Of a stretch of DNA of 64,000 nt, positions 40,876 through 49,275 are shown in pieces (within the stretch, counting starts at the first letter, position 1; every line of letters starts with the position of its first letter). The position numbers and the translations under genes were made by a program. Source of the DNA: Paraburkholderia gardini (lineage in GTDB: Bacteria > Pseudomonadota > Gammaproteobacteria > Burkholderiales > Burkholderiaceae). The stretch is from contig NZ_CAJQYY010000005.1 in the NCBI RefSeq assembly GCF_907164575.1, forward strand, positions 1 through 64,000. The letters run 5' to 3'. The notes under the pieces are model-generated. The model saw only the letters and a list, made by a program, of their open reading frames with translations, had not been told where the DNA came from and made no database searches.

Positions 40876-42345
40876 TTGACCGCTTCCAGCAACGGCTTCT
40901 GGCGACATCACAAAAAAGAAGACAGCCTGACCCTCGACGACATCACGATCGTCGACAAATCCCTTCTCAAGCGTGCCGTCGGCGCCATGGCGCTCGGCAA
41001 CGCGATGGAATGGTTCGACTTCGGCGTGTACAGCTACATCGCCGTCACGCTCGGCAAGGTGTTCTTCCCGTCGAGCAGCCCCTCCGCCCAGTTGATCGCC
41101 ACGTTCGGCACGTTCGCGGCCGCGTTCCTCGTGCGCCCGATCGGCGGCATGGTGTTCGGCCCACTGGGTGACCGCATCGGCCGTCAACGTGTGCTCGCGA
41201 TGACGATGATCATGATGGCGCTCGGCACGTTCGCCATCGGCCTGATTCCCAGCTACACGTCGATCGGCATCTTCGCGCCGGTGCTGCTGCTCGTCGCGCG
41301 TCTCGTGCAGGGTTTCTCGACCGGCGGCGAATACGGTGGCGCGGCGACCTTCATCGCGGAGTTCTCGACCGATCGCAGACGCGGCTTCATGGGCAGCTTC
41401 CTCGAATTCGGCACGCTGATCGGCTATGTGCTCGGCGCGGGCACGGTGGCCGTGCTGAGCGCGACGCTCTCGCAGGACGCGCTGCTTTCGTGGGGCTGGC
41501 GTGTGCCGTTCCTGATCGCGGGGCCGCTGGGTCTGGTGGGTCTGTACATCCGGATGAAGCTCGAAGAAACGCCTGCATTCAAAAAGCAGGCCGAGCAGCG
41601 TGAAGCCGAGGACAAGGCCGCGCCGAAGCAGTCGCTGCGCGATCTGCTCGCGCAGCACTGGAAACCGCTCCTGCTGTGCGTCGGCCTCGTGCTGATTTTC
41701 AACGTGACCGACTACATGGCGCTGTCGTATCTGCCGAGCTATCTGTCCGCGACGCTCAACTTCAACGAAACACACGGTCTCTTTCTCGTGCTGGTCGTGA
41801 TGGTGCTGATGATGCCGATGACGCTGTATGCCGGCCGTCTGTCGGACCGTGTCGGCCGCAAGCCGGTGATGCTGGCGGGCTGCGTGGGCCTGTTGCTGCT
41901 GTCGATCCCGTCGCTGCTGCTGATCCGTACCGGCGCGATGCTGCCGGTGTTCCTCGGCCTGCTGATTCTGGGTACGCTGCTGTCGTGCTTCACGGGCGTG
42001 ATGCCGTCGGCGCTGCCGGCGCTCTTCCCGACGAAGATCCGCTATGGCGCGCTCGCCATCGGCTTCAACATTTCGGTGTCGCTCTTCGGCGGCACGACGC
42101 CGCTCGTCACGGCGTGGCTCGTGAACTCGACCGGCAACCTGATGATGCCGGCGTACTACCTGATGGGCGCATCGCTGATCGGGATCGTGTCGGTGCTGGC
42201 GCTGCGCGAGACCGCACGCAAGCCGCTCCTCGGCTCGGGTCCGTGCGTGGCGACACGCGCCGAAGCGCACGCGGTGCTGCGCGGCGAACGCGAAGCCGCC
42301 GAAATGGACGAAGCCTATGCATCGGCCGCAACGGCACGCGCTTGA
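40876..42345 (+). CDS. proP: ProP-type MFS transporter (proline/glycine betaine:H+ symporter)
   Basis: This inner-membrane osmolyte transporter has 489 residues and 12 predicted membrane segments. The MFS signature GPLGDRIGRQRVL lies in the first half, and GRLSDRVGRKPVML in the second. The start region ALGNAMEWFDFGVYSYIA matches ProP. I place the start at a TTG (40876) because TTGGAG lies 8 nt upstream; there is no ATG before the first membrane segment in this context except far upstream. The long C-terminal coiled coil of E. coli ProP is not obvious. The substrate could be another compatible solute or organic acid. Confidence 0.85.
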   Translation: MTASSNGFWRHHKKEDSLTLDDITIVDKSLLKRAVGAMALGNAMEWFDFGVYSYIAVTLGKVFFPSSSPSAQLIATFGTFAAAFLVRPIGGMVFGPLGDRIGRQRVLAMTMIMMALGTFAIGLIPSYTSIGIFAPVLLLVARLVQGFSTGGEYGGAATFIAEFSTDRRRGFMGSFLEFGTLIGYVLGAGTVAVLSATLSQDALLSWGWRVPFLIAGPLGLVGLYIRMKLEETPAFKKQAEQREAEDKAAPKQSLRDLLAQHWKPLLLCVGLVLIFNVTDYMALSYLPSYLSATLNFNETHGLFLVLVVMVLMMPMTLYAGRLSDRVGRKPVMLAGCVGLLLLSIPSLLLIRTGAMLPVFLGLLILGTLLSCFTGVMPSALPALFPTKIRYGALAIGFNISVSLFGGTTPLVTAWLVNSTGNLMMPAYYLMGASLIGIVSVLALRETARKPLLGSGPCVATRAEAHAVLRGEREAAEMDEAYASAATARA

Positions 42346-42414
42346 TGTAGTCAGGTGCCTGGGTGCGGCGTTCGGGTAACGTCAGCACCTGTGCGTTCTT
42401 TATCGCTTCACGGG

Positions 42415-42439
42415 AAAAGCCAGCTTCGTGCTGGCTTTT
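42415..42439. terminator. Bidirectional terminator between proP and the phosphodiesterase gene
   Basis: AAAAGCCAGC and GCTGGCTTTT form a 10-bp stem around TTCGT, with A and T tracts on both sides. It ends right at the stop codon of the minus-strand gene. Confidence 0.85.
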
Positions 42440-42916
42440 TCATTCGATCAGCCGATGCAGCGAAGCCTCCGCATGCGCGCCGTCGATCAGCAGGATCGCT
42501 GCCGTGACGGGCAATCTGAACCGTCGCGGACCGGCGCTGCCGGGATTGAGGTACAGCACGCCATCGCGGGTATCGATCAGCGGCTTGTGGGAATGACCGG
42601 TGATCACAACGCCGATCCCGTCCTCGCGCGGATCGCTTTTTATGTCCGCGATATCGTGCACGACGAGGATCTTCGTTTGCTGCACGGTCACGATCTCGCG
42701 CGTGCGCAGCGACGCCGCCCAGCCACCGGTATCGTTGTTGCCGCGCACCGCGCTGACAGGCGCGATCCGCGCAAGCGCATCCAGCACCGGTTGTCCGCAG
42801 ATGTCGCCCGCGTGGATGATCACCTCGCAGCCGGCCAGATGCGCGAGCGCTTCAGGACGCACCAGATTGTGCGTGTCGGAAATCACGCCAATGCGCGATG
42901 GTGTTTGCATTTTCAT
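42440..42916 (-). CDS. YfcE/MJ0936-type metallophosphoesterase
   Basis: This is a small calcineurin-like phosphodiesterase of 158 residues. Metal-binding motifs are in order: GVISDTH, HAGDI, RGNND and GHSH. No signal peptide. The substrate is unknown. ATG 42916 or 42910 could be used. It overlaps no neighbour and shares its strand with the exported protein upstream, 6 bp away, so cotranscription is likely. Confidence 0.9.
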   Translation of the reverse strand: MKMQTPSRIGVISDTHNLVRPEALAHLAGCEVIIHAGDICGQPVLDALARIAPVSAVRGNNDTGGWAASLRTREIVTVQQTKILVVHDIADIKSDPREDGIGVVITGHSHKPLIDTRDGVLYLNPGSAGPRRFRLPVTAAILLIDGAHAEASLHRLIE

Positions 42917-42922
42917 TGCGAG

Positions 42923-43831
42923 CTATCGTGCGGAAGCATTGGGCCACGTCAGCGTGAAATGCACGCCGCCGCGTGAAGGCACATAAAGCTCGCGGGCACG
43001 CGTCATGCCGTCGACCGTGGCCAGCACCCGATAGTGCCCTGACGGCAGCCGCGCGAAAAGATATGGGCCTTCCGTGTGCGTCGAAAGCATGACCGTACCA
43101 TCGGCACGCGACACCTGCACCGCGACGCCGGACAGATACTCGCCGTTTCGAAGCGTGAACGTCGCGCGCATGTTGTAGCTCGACGCGAGCTGGCGCAGCG
43201 CGGCGGCCTCGTCCTCGCCCACTCCGCCTGTCACGAAGTCGATTCCGTGATCGCGCCCAGCGGGCAATCCGCCGTGCGCCGCGTCCGGAATCGCTGCAAC
43301 GGCAGCAGCAGATGCGTTCGCCGTCGTGGGCACGGGCGCTTCGGGCCGCGATCGCGGCTGTGCAGGTTCATCGCGAACCGGGGCGGGTGCCATGGACGCT
43401 ACGGGCGTTGATCGCGAGGTACTCCCGACAGCAACCTCACGCGATGGCGCCGCCGGCGTCTGGGTCGCCGCGGGTGCGGAATGCGACGCGGCGCCGGGTG
43501 CGCATCCGAGGCCTGGAATGCTGTCTTTCGAACGCCCCGACGCGCGGGGCTCACGCCCGTCCAGCAGCCACGAGGGCAACGCGACCGCCTGCACGCTGGC
43601 GCGCGGCGTCAGCGTATCGCGCAGACGCGCGAAAACGGCCAGCCGTGCGGCCGGCGTCGTCGCGCGCTGCATCTGCGCACAAAAATCGACGCGTTCGTCG
43701 TCGCTCAGAAGCTGGGAGGGAACCGCATCGGGCGTCCGCTGCGCGCGCGCCGCGAACACCGCCGTCGTCGCGACGCACAGCGCGACAAGCACGACGGTCC
43801 CCGACAGACGCAAACGCAATATGCTGGACAT
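42923..43831 (-). CDS. Exported protein with Pro/Ala-rich linker and beta-sandwich C-terminus
   Basis: The protein has 302 residues from the ATG at 43831, which has GGAGG 6 nt upstream. A signal segment (SGTVVLVALCVATTAVFAARA) is followed by a helical DERVDFCAQMQRATTP part, a long low-complexity Pro/Ala/Ser linker (about 90-190) and a C-terminal domain. That domain (RNGEYLSGVAVQVSRADGTV to HFTLTWP) resembles carboxypeptidase-regulatory-like or transthyretin-type folds. I do not recognise a named family. It may bind or decorate envelope material; no function is claimed. Confidence 0.7.
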   Translation of the reverse strand: MSSILRLRLSGTVVLVALCVATTAVFAARAQRTPDAVPSQLLSDDERVDFCAQMQRATTPAARLAVFARLRDTLTPRASVQAVALPSWLLDGREPRASGRSKDSIPGLGCAPGAASHSAPAATQTPAAPSREVAVGSTSRSTPVASMAPAPVRDEPAQPRSRPEAPVPTTANASAAAVAAIPDAAHGGLPAGRDHGIDFVTGGVGEDEAAALRQLASSYNMRATFTLRNGEYLSGVAVQVSRADGTVMLSTHTEGPYLFARLPSGHYRVLATVDGMTRARELYVPSRGGVHFTLTWPNASAR

Positions 43832-44101
43832 GAGGAACCTCCGGGTCGATCCCGGCCACGCAACGGCGACCGGTTCCGGGCGCCTCTGTTCATACGAAAT
43901 CCTGATCTGGACGGGCAACGGCAGTGGCGTCGTTCTTGCGCGGGAACCGGCAGGCAGGGATACCCATTCAGTGTAGCAAGCCAGTAACGAGCACCCGCCG
44001 CAGCCGGAAATAACGATAACCCCACGCACCTGACGAGGCCAGCGCGGCCGGAATCGCTCATCAAGGGCGTCATGCGCGTGAGCCACACCCTTGCCGCGCC
44101 G

Positions 44102-45043
44102 CTACTGCGCCGTCTGCTGGCGCTGGTATTCGTTGTTCTTCATCTGAAGATAGTCGTCGCGATCCACTTCGTGAAGCTGCCGCGGATATTGTTCGGTGGC
44201 ATCGAACCACGTCGTGAGACGCTGCTGCAGACGCGCGCCCGCAGGCGCCTGCAACGCGCCGAGATACGCGTCGATCGCGAGGTAGTAGCGCATCGTGTTG
44301 CGCTCGAGCAGGCCGCGCACGCCGCCGATATATTCCGGTTGCCCCGATGACGCATCGTTCACCGTCGTGAAGCCGACCTTGTCGCTGCCGATGGTCGACA
44401 GATACGTCTTCATCGCAAGGCGTCCCGCGACGCCATAGCCATAGGCGTAAGTCAGATGCAGGAACGTACGGTTACCGCTGAGCGGAATCGCCTCCAGCAC
44501 GATCCGGTAATTCTTCGTGCTGAGCGGGCCTGTATCCGCATTCAGTTCGACACGGAAATAATCGGCGCTGGTCACCGCGGAGCGGTAGTTGAACTGCACG
44601 CGGTAAGTCGACGACAGCTTCTCTTCCACCTTCTTGCCGAGGTTCACGCTGAGCTGCGCGGTGCCATTGTGTGTCGCGGCATGACAGTACTTCACGTTCA
44701 GATGCAGGATCAGCACGTCGCACCAGTTGGCCGGACCATTCGCCGGGTCGTTCAGCGCGCCGTTCACGGTCGCGAACGGATAGTCGACGACAGCGTAAAT
44801 GTCGCCCTTGAGGTTCGTCGGCGATTCCGACGAATCCATATAAAGCTGCCGGTGAAACGGATTGTGTTCGAGTTGCTGCGTCAGGCTCTGAAACCTGTTG
44901 CGAAGCGTCGCGGCGTTGTCGGTACCCTGGGCAAACAACGTGTGACCGGGCATTCCCGCCAGCAGACAAACCACGAGGATTGCCAGCGATAGCCACCCTG
45001 CACGCGCGCGGCAAGCGGTCCGGCTTTGAGTCAGCACGTGCAT
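44102..45043 (-). CDS. Exported protein of unknown function
   Basis: The 313-residue protein has a signal peptide (LSLAILVVCLLAGMPGHTLFA). It is not a membrane protein otherwise. The mature part contains NPFHRQLYMDSSES, an ANWCDVLILHLNVKYCHA segment with two Cys, and a YAYGYGVAGRLAMKTYLSTIGSDKVGF segment. GGAGACG precedes the ATG at 45043. I do not recognise the family. Lacking catalytic motifs, it could be a periplasmic or outer-membrane-associated protein. It lies 270 bp upstream of the other exported gene. Confidence 0.75.
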   Translation of the reverse strand: MHVLTQSRTACRARAGWLSLAILVVCLLAGMPGHTLFAQGTDNAATLRNRFQSLTQQLEHNPFHRQLYMDSSESPTNLKGDIYAVVDYPFATVNGALNDPANGPANWCDVLILHLNVKYCHAATHNGTAQLSVNLGKKVEEKLSSTYRVQFNYRSAVTSADYFRVELNADTGPLSTKNYRIVLEAIPLSGNRTFLHLTYAYGYGVAGRLAMKTYLSTIGSDKVGFTTVNDASSGQPEYIGGVRGLLERNTMRYYLAIDAYLGALQAPAGARLQQRLTTWFDATEQYPRQLHEVDRDDYLQMKNNEYQRQQTAQ

Positions 45044-45469
45044 GTTTCGTCTCCAGTCGTTTGTGTTTTCTTTAGCGGACGCAGTGTCGCGCCTGAACTG
45101 TCCGGTCATTCAGCCGGGCCGCCTTGCAAACCGTATGGATCATGTGCAGGCCGGTCGGGCTGACCATTTTGCCTGACAGCACTCGCAGACGCGAATGCCT
45201 GCCATTTATAGACTTACATAGACTGACGATATGCCGCGACTTCGCCCAACGTGGCCGTCGTTCCGCATTATCCGGAACGCGTCGATTTTCTGTCGGGGAA
45301 GAGGGATTCGCGCCGCGTCGCTCGACACCGCGATGGACCGGCATCGCAAGTGGCGCTACATGGACGGGCTGATGGAGGGATGCAGCACGGCGTCAGCTTT
45401 GCGCACCTGGCCGGTGTGGCTGCTACACCAGTTCGAAAGTCAGACGTATCGAAAAACCACGGATCCGGT
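45044..45469. other. Gene-free gap between two unknown genes
   Basis: No supported gene. The one notable feature is a direct repeat ATAGACT-TAC-ATAGACT (45208-45224, 10-bp period), which on the minus strand runs into TATAAA, about 165 bp upstream of the exported-protein gene. Confidence 0.5.
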
Positions 45470-45865
45470 TCAGCGGCGAAACGCGCTACCGCCCGCCTTC
45501 GCGTGGCACGGCTGGCGTTGTACCACCTCGAACGGCCTGCCGCTCATGCGCAGATGCAGGATCACCAGCCTGCGCAGCGGGCAGTTCGACGCCACCGACA
45601 CCACACCGCCCAGCGCGCTCGCCGTGCGATACGTCGCGTGATGGCTGTGCAGCGCACGGCTGAACGACATCGAGGCAACCTGCCGAGTGAGCAGCACACT
45701 CGTGACGACACACCCCAGCGCGAGCACCCTGAACGGCACGGATTCGAGCGACGCCTCGGAGACGTCGAAGAAGAGCGACGCCAGCGCGATGACCTGAAAG
45801 CACATCGCGGCGAGCGATGCGGTCAGCAGATGGGCACGCAGCATGTCGACGACGGCTGGCTTCAT
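45470..45865 (-). CDS. Small inner-membrane protein of unknown function
   Basis: The protein has about 131 residues with two hydrophobic segments near residues 11-33 and 43-60, and a basic Arg/His-rich C-terminal half. The start could be ATG 45865 or 45844; neither has a clear ribosome site. Codon choice is typical of the neighbours with high GC at third positions, which makes me accept it. A CTTCAG direct-repeat box and a TACTAT -10 lie upstream, the same arrangement as at hpnJ. Function unknown. Confidence 0.6.
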   Translation of the reverse strand: MKPAVVDMLRAHLLTASLAAMCFQVIALASLFFDVSEASLESVPFRVLALGCVVTSVLLTRQVASMSFSRALHSHHATYRTASALGGVVSVASNCPLRRLVILHLRMSGRPFEVVQRQPCHAKAGGSAFRR

Positions 45866-45957
45866 GACGGGACCGGGTGATTTATCCAGAACGACATCGG
45901 TGGGAAAATCAGCAACAAAACGCGTGCCTTGACGCTGGCGCATTTCACCTGCTGCCG

Positions 45958-45990
45958 ATAGTACCGATCCAACCTGAAGGAAACCTGAAG
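45958..45990 (-). promoter_or_regulatory. CTTCAG-N5-CTTCAG box with -10, promoter of the small membrane protein
   Basis: On the minus strand two CTTCAGG copies (45990-45984 and 45979-45973) have an 11-bp period. TACTAT (45963-45958) follows 10 bp after the last CTTCAG, and the transcript would start near 45951. The 19-bp core matches the box at hpnJ at 17 positions. Confidence 0.65.
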
Positions 45991-46160
45991 CAGCGATTGC
46001 AAGGAAAACGCGTGCAAGGCAGCGTAATATGCCTTCGGCAAAGCTGTCGTCGCGATACTGCGCGACATTGCGATTCACATCCGGCAATCGTGAATTCGCA
46101 ATCCGCGAAACGACAGGCATGCGCCGCACCATCGCGACACCTGAAACGGATATTTTTCTC

Positions 46161-46820
46161 ATGCGTGTGCTCCTTGTTGAAGACGACGACCTGATCGGCT
46201 GCGGTGTCGAAGCAGGCCTTCGTCAGGCGGGTTTCACCGTCGACTGGGCGCGGGACGGACACAAGGCCGATCTCGCCCTTTCCACCACCGATTACGCACT
46301 CGTCATTCTCGACCTCGGCCTGCCGCGAATTTCCGGCACGGAAGTGCTGCGGCGCCTGCGCACAGCCGGCAAGGACGTGCCCGTGCTCGTGCTGACCGCG
46401 AAAGGCACGGTCGCCGATCGCGTGGACGGCCTCGACGCCGGTGCCGACGACTATCTCGGCAAGCCCTTCGATCTCGCTGAACTCATCGCGCGCTGCCGTG
46501 CGCTGCTGCGGCGCGCGCAGGGCCGCAGCGTCGAGTTGATCCGTCACGGCGACCTCACCGTCGACCCGGCCGCGCGCACTGCCGCGCTCGATGGAACCCG
46601 TGTACCGCTGACGTCGCGCGAATGGGCGATCCTGCATCAGCTGGTCACGAATCCCGGCGTGCCGCAATCGCGCTCGCGGCTCGAAGAAAGCCTCTATGGC
46701 TGGCAGGAAGAAGTCGAGAGCAACGCGATCGAAGTGCACATCTCGAACCTGCGCAAGAAGCTCGGCGCGACGCTGATCACGACCGTGCGCGGGATCGGTT
46801 ACGTCGTGGAGAAACCATGA
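46161..46820 (+). CDS. OmpR-family response regulator (QseB/PmrA-like), system A
   Basis: The 219-residue regulator has a receiver domain with acidic pocket EDDD and phosphoacceptor D51 (LVILDLGLPRISG), the Lys in LGKPFDLAE, and a C-terminal winged helix ending TTVRGIGYVVEKP. The kinase gene follows with 4-bp overlap. Sequence style (GLRQAGFTVDWARDG) places it in the QseB/PmrA group. Upstream is a divergent small membrane protein. Confidence 0.93.
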   Translation: MRVLLVEDDDLIGCGVEAGLRQAGFTVDWARDGHKADLALSTTDYALVILDLGLPRISGTEVLRRLRTAGKDVPVLVLTAKGTVADRVDGLDAGADDYLGKPFDLAELIARCRALLRRAQGRSVELIRHGDLTVDPAARTAALDGTRVPLTSREWAILHQLVTNPGVPQSRSRLEESLYGWQEEVESNAIEVHISNLRKKLGATLITTVRGIGYVVEKP

Positions 46821-48220
46821 TCCTGGGGTCGATCCGCCGTCGCCTGATGCTGCTCGTGCTGACCAGCATCGCGCTCGTCTGGAGCATCGCGCTCGTGTCG
46901 AGCTACCAGCAGGCCAGCGACGAAGTCAGCGACTGGGAAAACGCCCGCCTCGCCGAACTCGCGCAGATTCTCGCGTTGCTCGACCAGCAGAACCTGGTCA
47001 CGCTCGCCAACGCGCGTATCGATGTGCGTGAAGAAGAAAAAGGCGGCGACCCTGGCGCGAGCGACGACGATGACGACGACACGCTGCCGCGCGACGCGCT
47101 CTTCCAGGTGCGCGACGCCGACAACCGCGTGCTGGCCGCGAGCCCGCAACTCGTCGCGCTGCACGCCGCCGATCTGCCCGTGCCGCCCACGAGCGGCGCC
47201 CGCACGATGGTGCTCGGCGGCCAGTCGTGGCACACGTTCACGCTGCGCAACACCACGCTCGGTCACAGCGTGCGCGTATTCGAGCCGGCCAATACACGCA
47301 GCGATCTCGTAAGCGGTGTCGCGCGGCGCATCGCGCGACCGATCGTCATCGCACTGCCGGTGCTCGCGCTCTTCGTCTGGTTCAGCATCGGCTTTAGCAT
47401 GGCACCGCTCAAGATATTGTCGAAAGCGATCCGCGCGCGCGATATCCACAAGCTCGAGCCGATCGACATGGGCCGCGCGCCGACCGAGGTGCGCCCGCTC
47501 GTCGACGCGATCAATCATGTGCTCTCGCGCCTGCGGCATTCGATCGAACGCGAGCGCGCCTTCACCGCCGACGCCGCCCACGAACTCAAGACACCGCTCG
47601 CCGCCATCAAGGTTCAGGCGCAGGTCGCGCTGGGCGAATCCGACCCGGCGCTGCAACGGCTGGCGATGCAGCGCGTCGTGCAGGGCGTCGATCGCAGCGC
47701 GCGGCTCGCGGAGCAGTTGCTGCTGCTCGCGCGGCTCGACGAACACGAAAAGTTGAGCACGTCGCCGCTGCAGGCGGGCGTCGTCGCGCGCGATGCGGTA
47801 CTTGCGAACGAACAGAACGCACTGCAAAAGAACATGACCGTCGCGCTGACCGGTGACCTGCAGGCGGAGATCACCGCGGAACCCGTGCTGATCGGCATTC
47901 TGCTCGACAACCTGATCGACAACTCGATCAAGTACGGTCGCGCAGGCGGTGCAATCGAAGTGGCCGTGCGCCGCGAATCGCGACGCGTGTTGCTGACCGT
48001 GCGCGATGACGGACCCGGCGTCGCGCACGGCGATCTTGCGAATCTGACGAACCGTTTTTTCAGGGCGAAAGGAAACGAGGCGAACGGCAGCGGACTCGGG
48101 TTGTCGATCGTTGCGCGGATCGTCGAGCACTTCGATGCACGGCTGACGTTCGGCACCGGTATCGGCAATCGCGGGCTGGCGACAGAGATTTCGTTTCCCG
48201 CTTACGAACCGGTAGCCTGA
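46817..48220 (+). CDS. QseC/PmrB-like sensor histidine kinase, system A
   Basis: This inner-membrane kinase has 467 residues. Membrane segments lie near 9-29 and 170-190, enclosing a periplasmic loop with a strongly acidic patch (residues 72-88, REEEKGG and a run of six Asp). A HAMP-like region follows, then the H-box (H255 in AHELKTPLAAIK), the N-box and the HATPase glycine boxes (DDGPGV, GSGLGLSIV). It overlaps its regulator by 4 bp. Its end overlaps hpnL tail-to-tail by 19 bp. Confidence 0.92.
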   Translation: MILGSIRRRLMLLVLTSIALVWSIALVSSYQQASDEVSDWENARLAELAQILALLDQQNLVTLANARIDVREEEKGGDPGASDDDDDDTLPRDALFQVRDADNRVLAASPQLVALHAADLPVPPTSGARTMVLGGQSWHTFTLRNTTLGHSVRVFEPANTRSDLVSGVARRIARPIVIALPVLALFVWFSIGFSMAPLKILSKAIRARDIHKLEPIDMGRAPTEVRPLVDAINHVLSRLRHSIERERAFTADAAHELKTPLAAIKVQAQVALGESDPALQRLAMQRVVQGVDRSARLAEQLLLLARLDEHEKLSTSPLQAGVVARDAVLANEQNALQKNMTVALTGDLQAEITAEPVLIGILLDNLIDNSIKYGRAGGAIEVAVRRESRRVLLTVRDDGPGVAHGDLANLTNRFFRAKGNEANGSGLGLSIVARIVEHFDARLTFGTGIGNRGLATEISFPAYEPVA

Positions 48221-49275
48221 CGGTCCGGGGCGTTGCGTCGCGATGCCGGCGGCCATGCCGTCGCGCGCGCTTCACGCGTCGATTCGGCGAACTGCCACGC
48301 AACGAGCCCGGGAATGAAAATCAGCAGATCGCGGAGGCGGCGCGCGCCCGCGAGCGCGAGGCACGTTGCCGGATCGAGGCCGAGTGCGCCGCCGATCAGG
48401 ATAAAGCCGCCCTCCTGCACGCCGAGACCGCCCGGCACGAAGAACGCTGCGCTGCTCACGGCCTGGATCAGCGATTCGATCACGACTGCTTCGGTGAAAC
48501 TCACCGGCGCGTGCAGAAAATACAGCGCGATCCAGATTTCCAGCGAAGTCGCGATGCACTGCAGCGGCTGCCAGAAGAAGAGATAACGCAGCACGGTCGC
48601 TCGCCTGCGCCAGATGTGTTTGATCGTACGGTCGATCCGCGCGGATTCGCCCGTCAGCGCGGCGAGCTTGCCGCTCGTCACGCGATTGAGCACGCGCGTG
48701 ATCCGCTCGAACGGGCTCGCGTGCTGCACCATCGCGAACAACACGAGTAACGGCGCGAGCACGACGACGCCCCATGCCAGATCACCTGCCAGCCGCAACG
48801 TGCCCGACTGCGCATGCGCGAACAGAAAACCGATGCCGACCATCGTGAACATCAACTGGCTGATGACGGTGAGCTGCATGTCGACGACAAGGCTCGCCAC
48901 CGCGACCGGCGATTTCACGCCCCAGCGCCGCAGCATCCGGAACGACACGATTTCGCCGCCCACGCGCGCAACCGGCAACATGCTGTTCACCGATTCGCGT
49001 ACCCAGACGAGACGCAGCATGTGCGTGAAACGCGGACGCCGCGTGCCGCGAATCAGCGTCTGCCAGTCACGCGCATTGGCGAGCATCGGCAGCACGTGAG
49101 CGAGCGCGGCGAGCACGAGACCGGCACCCGCCTCGCGCATCAATCCGAGAACCGCGGCAGGATGTTCCCGATACACGAGCGCAAGCGAGATCACGAGACC
49201 GATGAGCGCCGTAATCCGGCCCAGATGCTTCATCAGCGACGCGCGTTTTACAGTCGACAGAGTGTCGTCATTCAT
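48202..49275 (-). CDS. hpnL: HpnL-like flippase-domain membrane protein
   Basis: The protein has 357 residues and about eight membrane segments, and resembles the lysyl-phosphatidylglycerol synthase transmembrane / UPF0104 family that includes HpnL. Signatures include FFVPGGLGVQEGGFILIG, typical of this family. The ATG at 49275 lies inside the end of hpnI (8-bp overlap), which fits translational coupling. The context with hpnI and hpnJ points to a role in hopanoid handling or transport; the actual activity is unproven. Confidence 0.82.
   Translation of the reverse strand: MNDDTLSTVKRASLMKHLGRITALIGLVISLALVYREHPAAVLGLMREAGAGLVLAALAHVLPMLANARDWQTLIRGTRRPRFTHMLRLVWVRESVNSMLPVARVGGEIVSFRMLRRWGVKSPVAVASLVVDMQLTVISQLMFTMVGIGFLFAHAQSGTLRLAGDLAWGVVVLAPLLVLFAMVQHASPFERITRVLNRVTSGKLAALTGESARIDRTIKHIWRRRATVLRYLFFWQPLQCIATSLEIWIALYFLHAPVSFTEAVVIESLIQAVSSAAFFVPGGLGVQEGGFILIGGALGLDPATCLALAGARRLRDLLIFIPGLVAWQFAESTREARATAWPPASRRNAPDRQATGS

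Noticed and set aside
45251..45880. Plus-strand frame opposite the small membrane protein
   Set aside because: The minus-strand frame has better codon use and membrane segments; the plus frame is Arg/His-rich with no motif.
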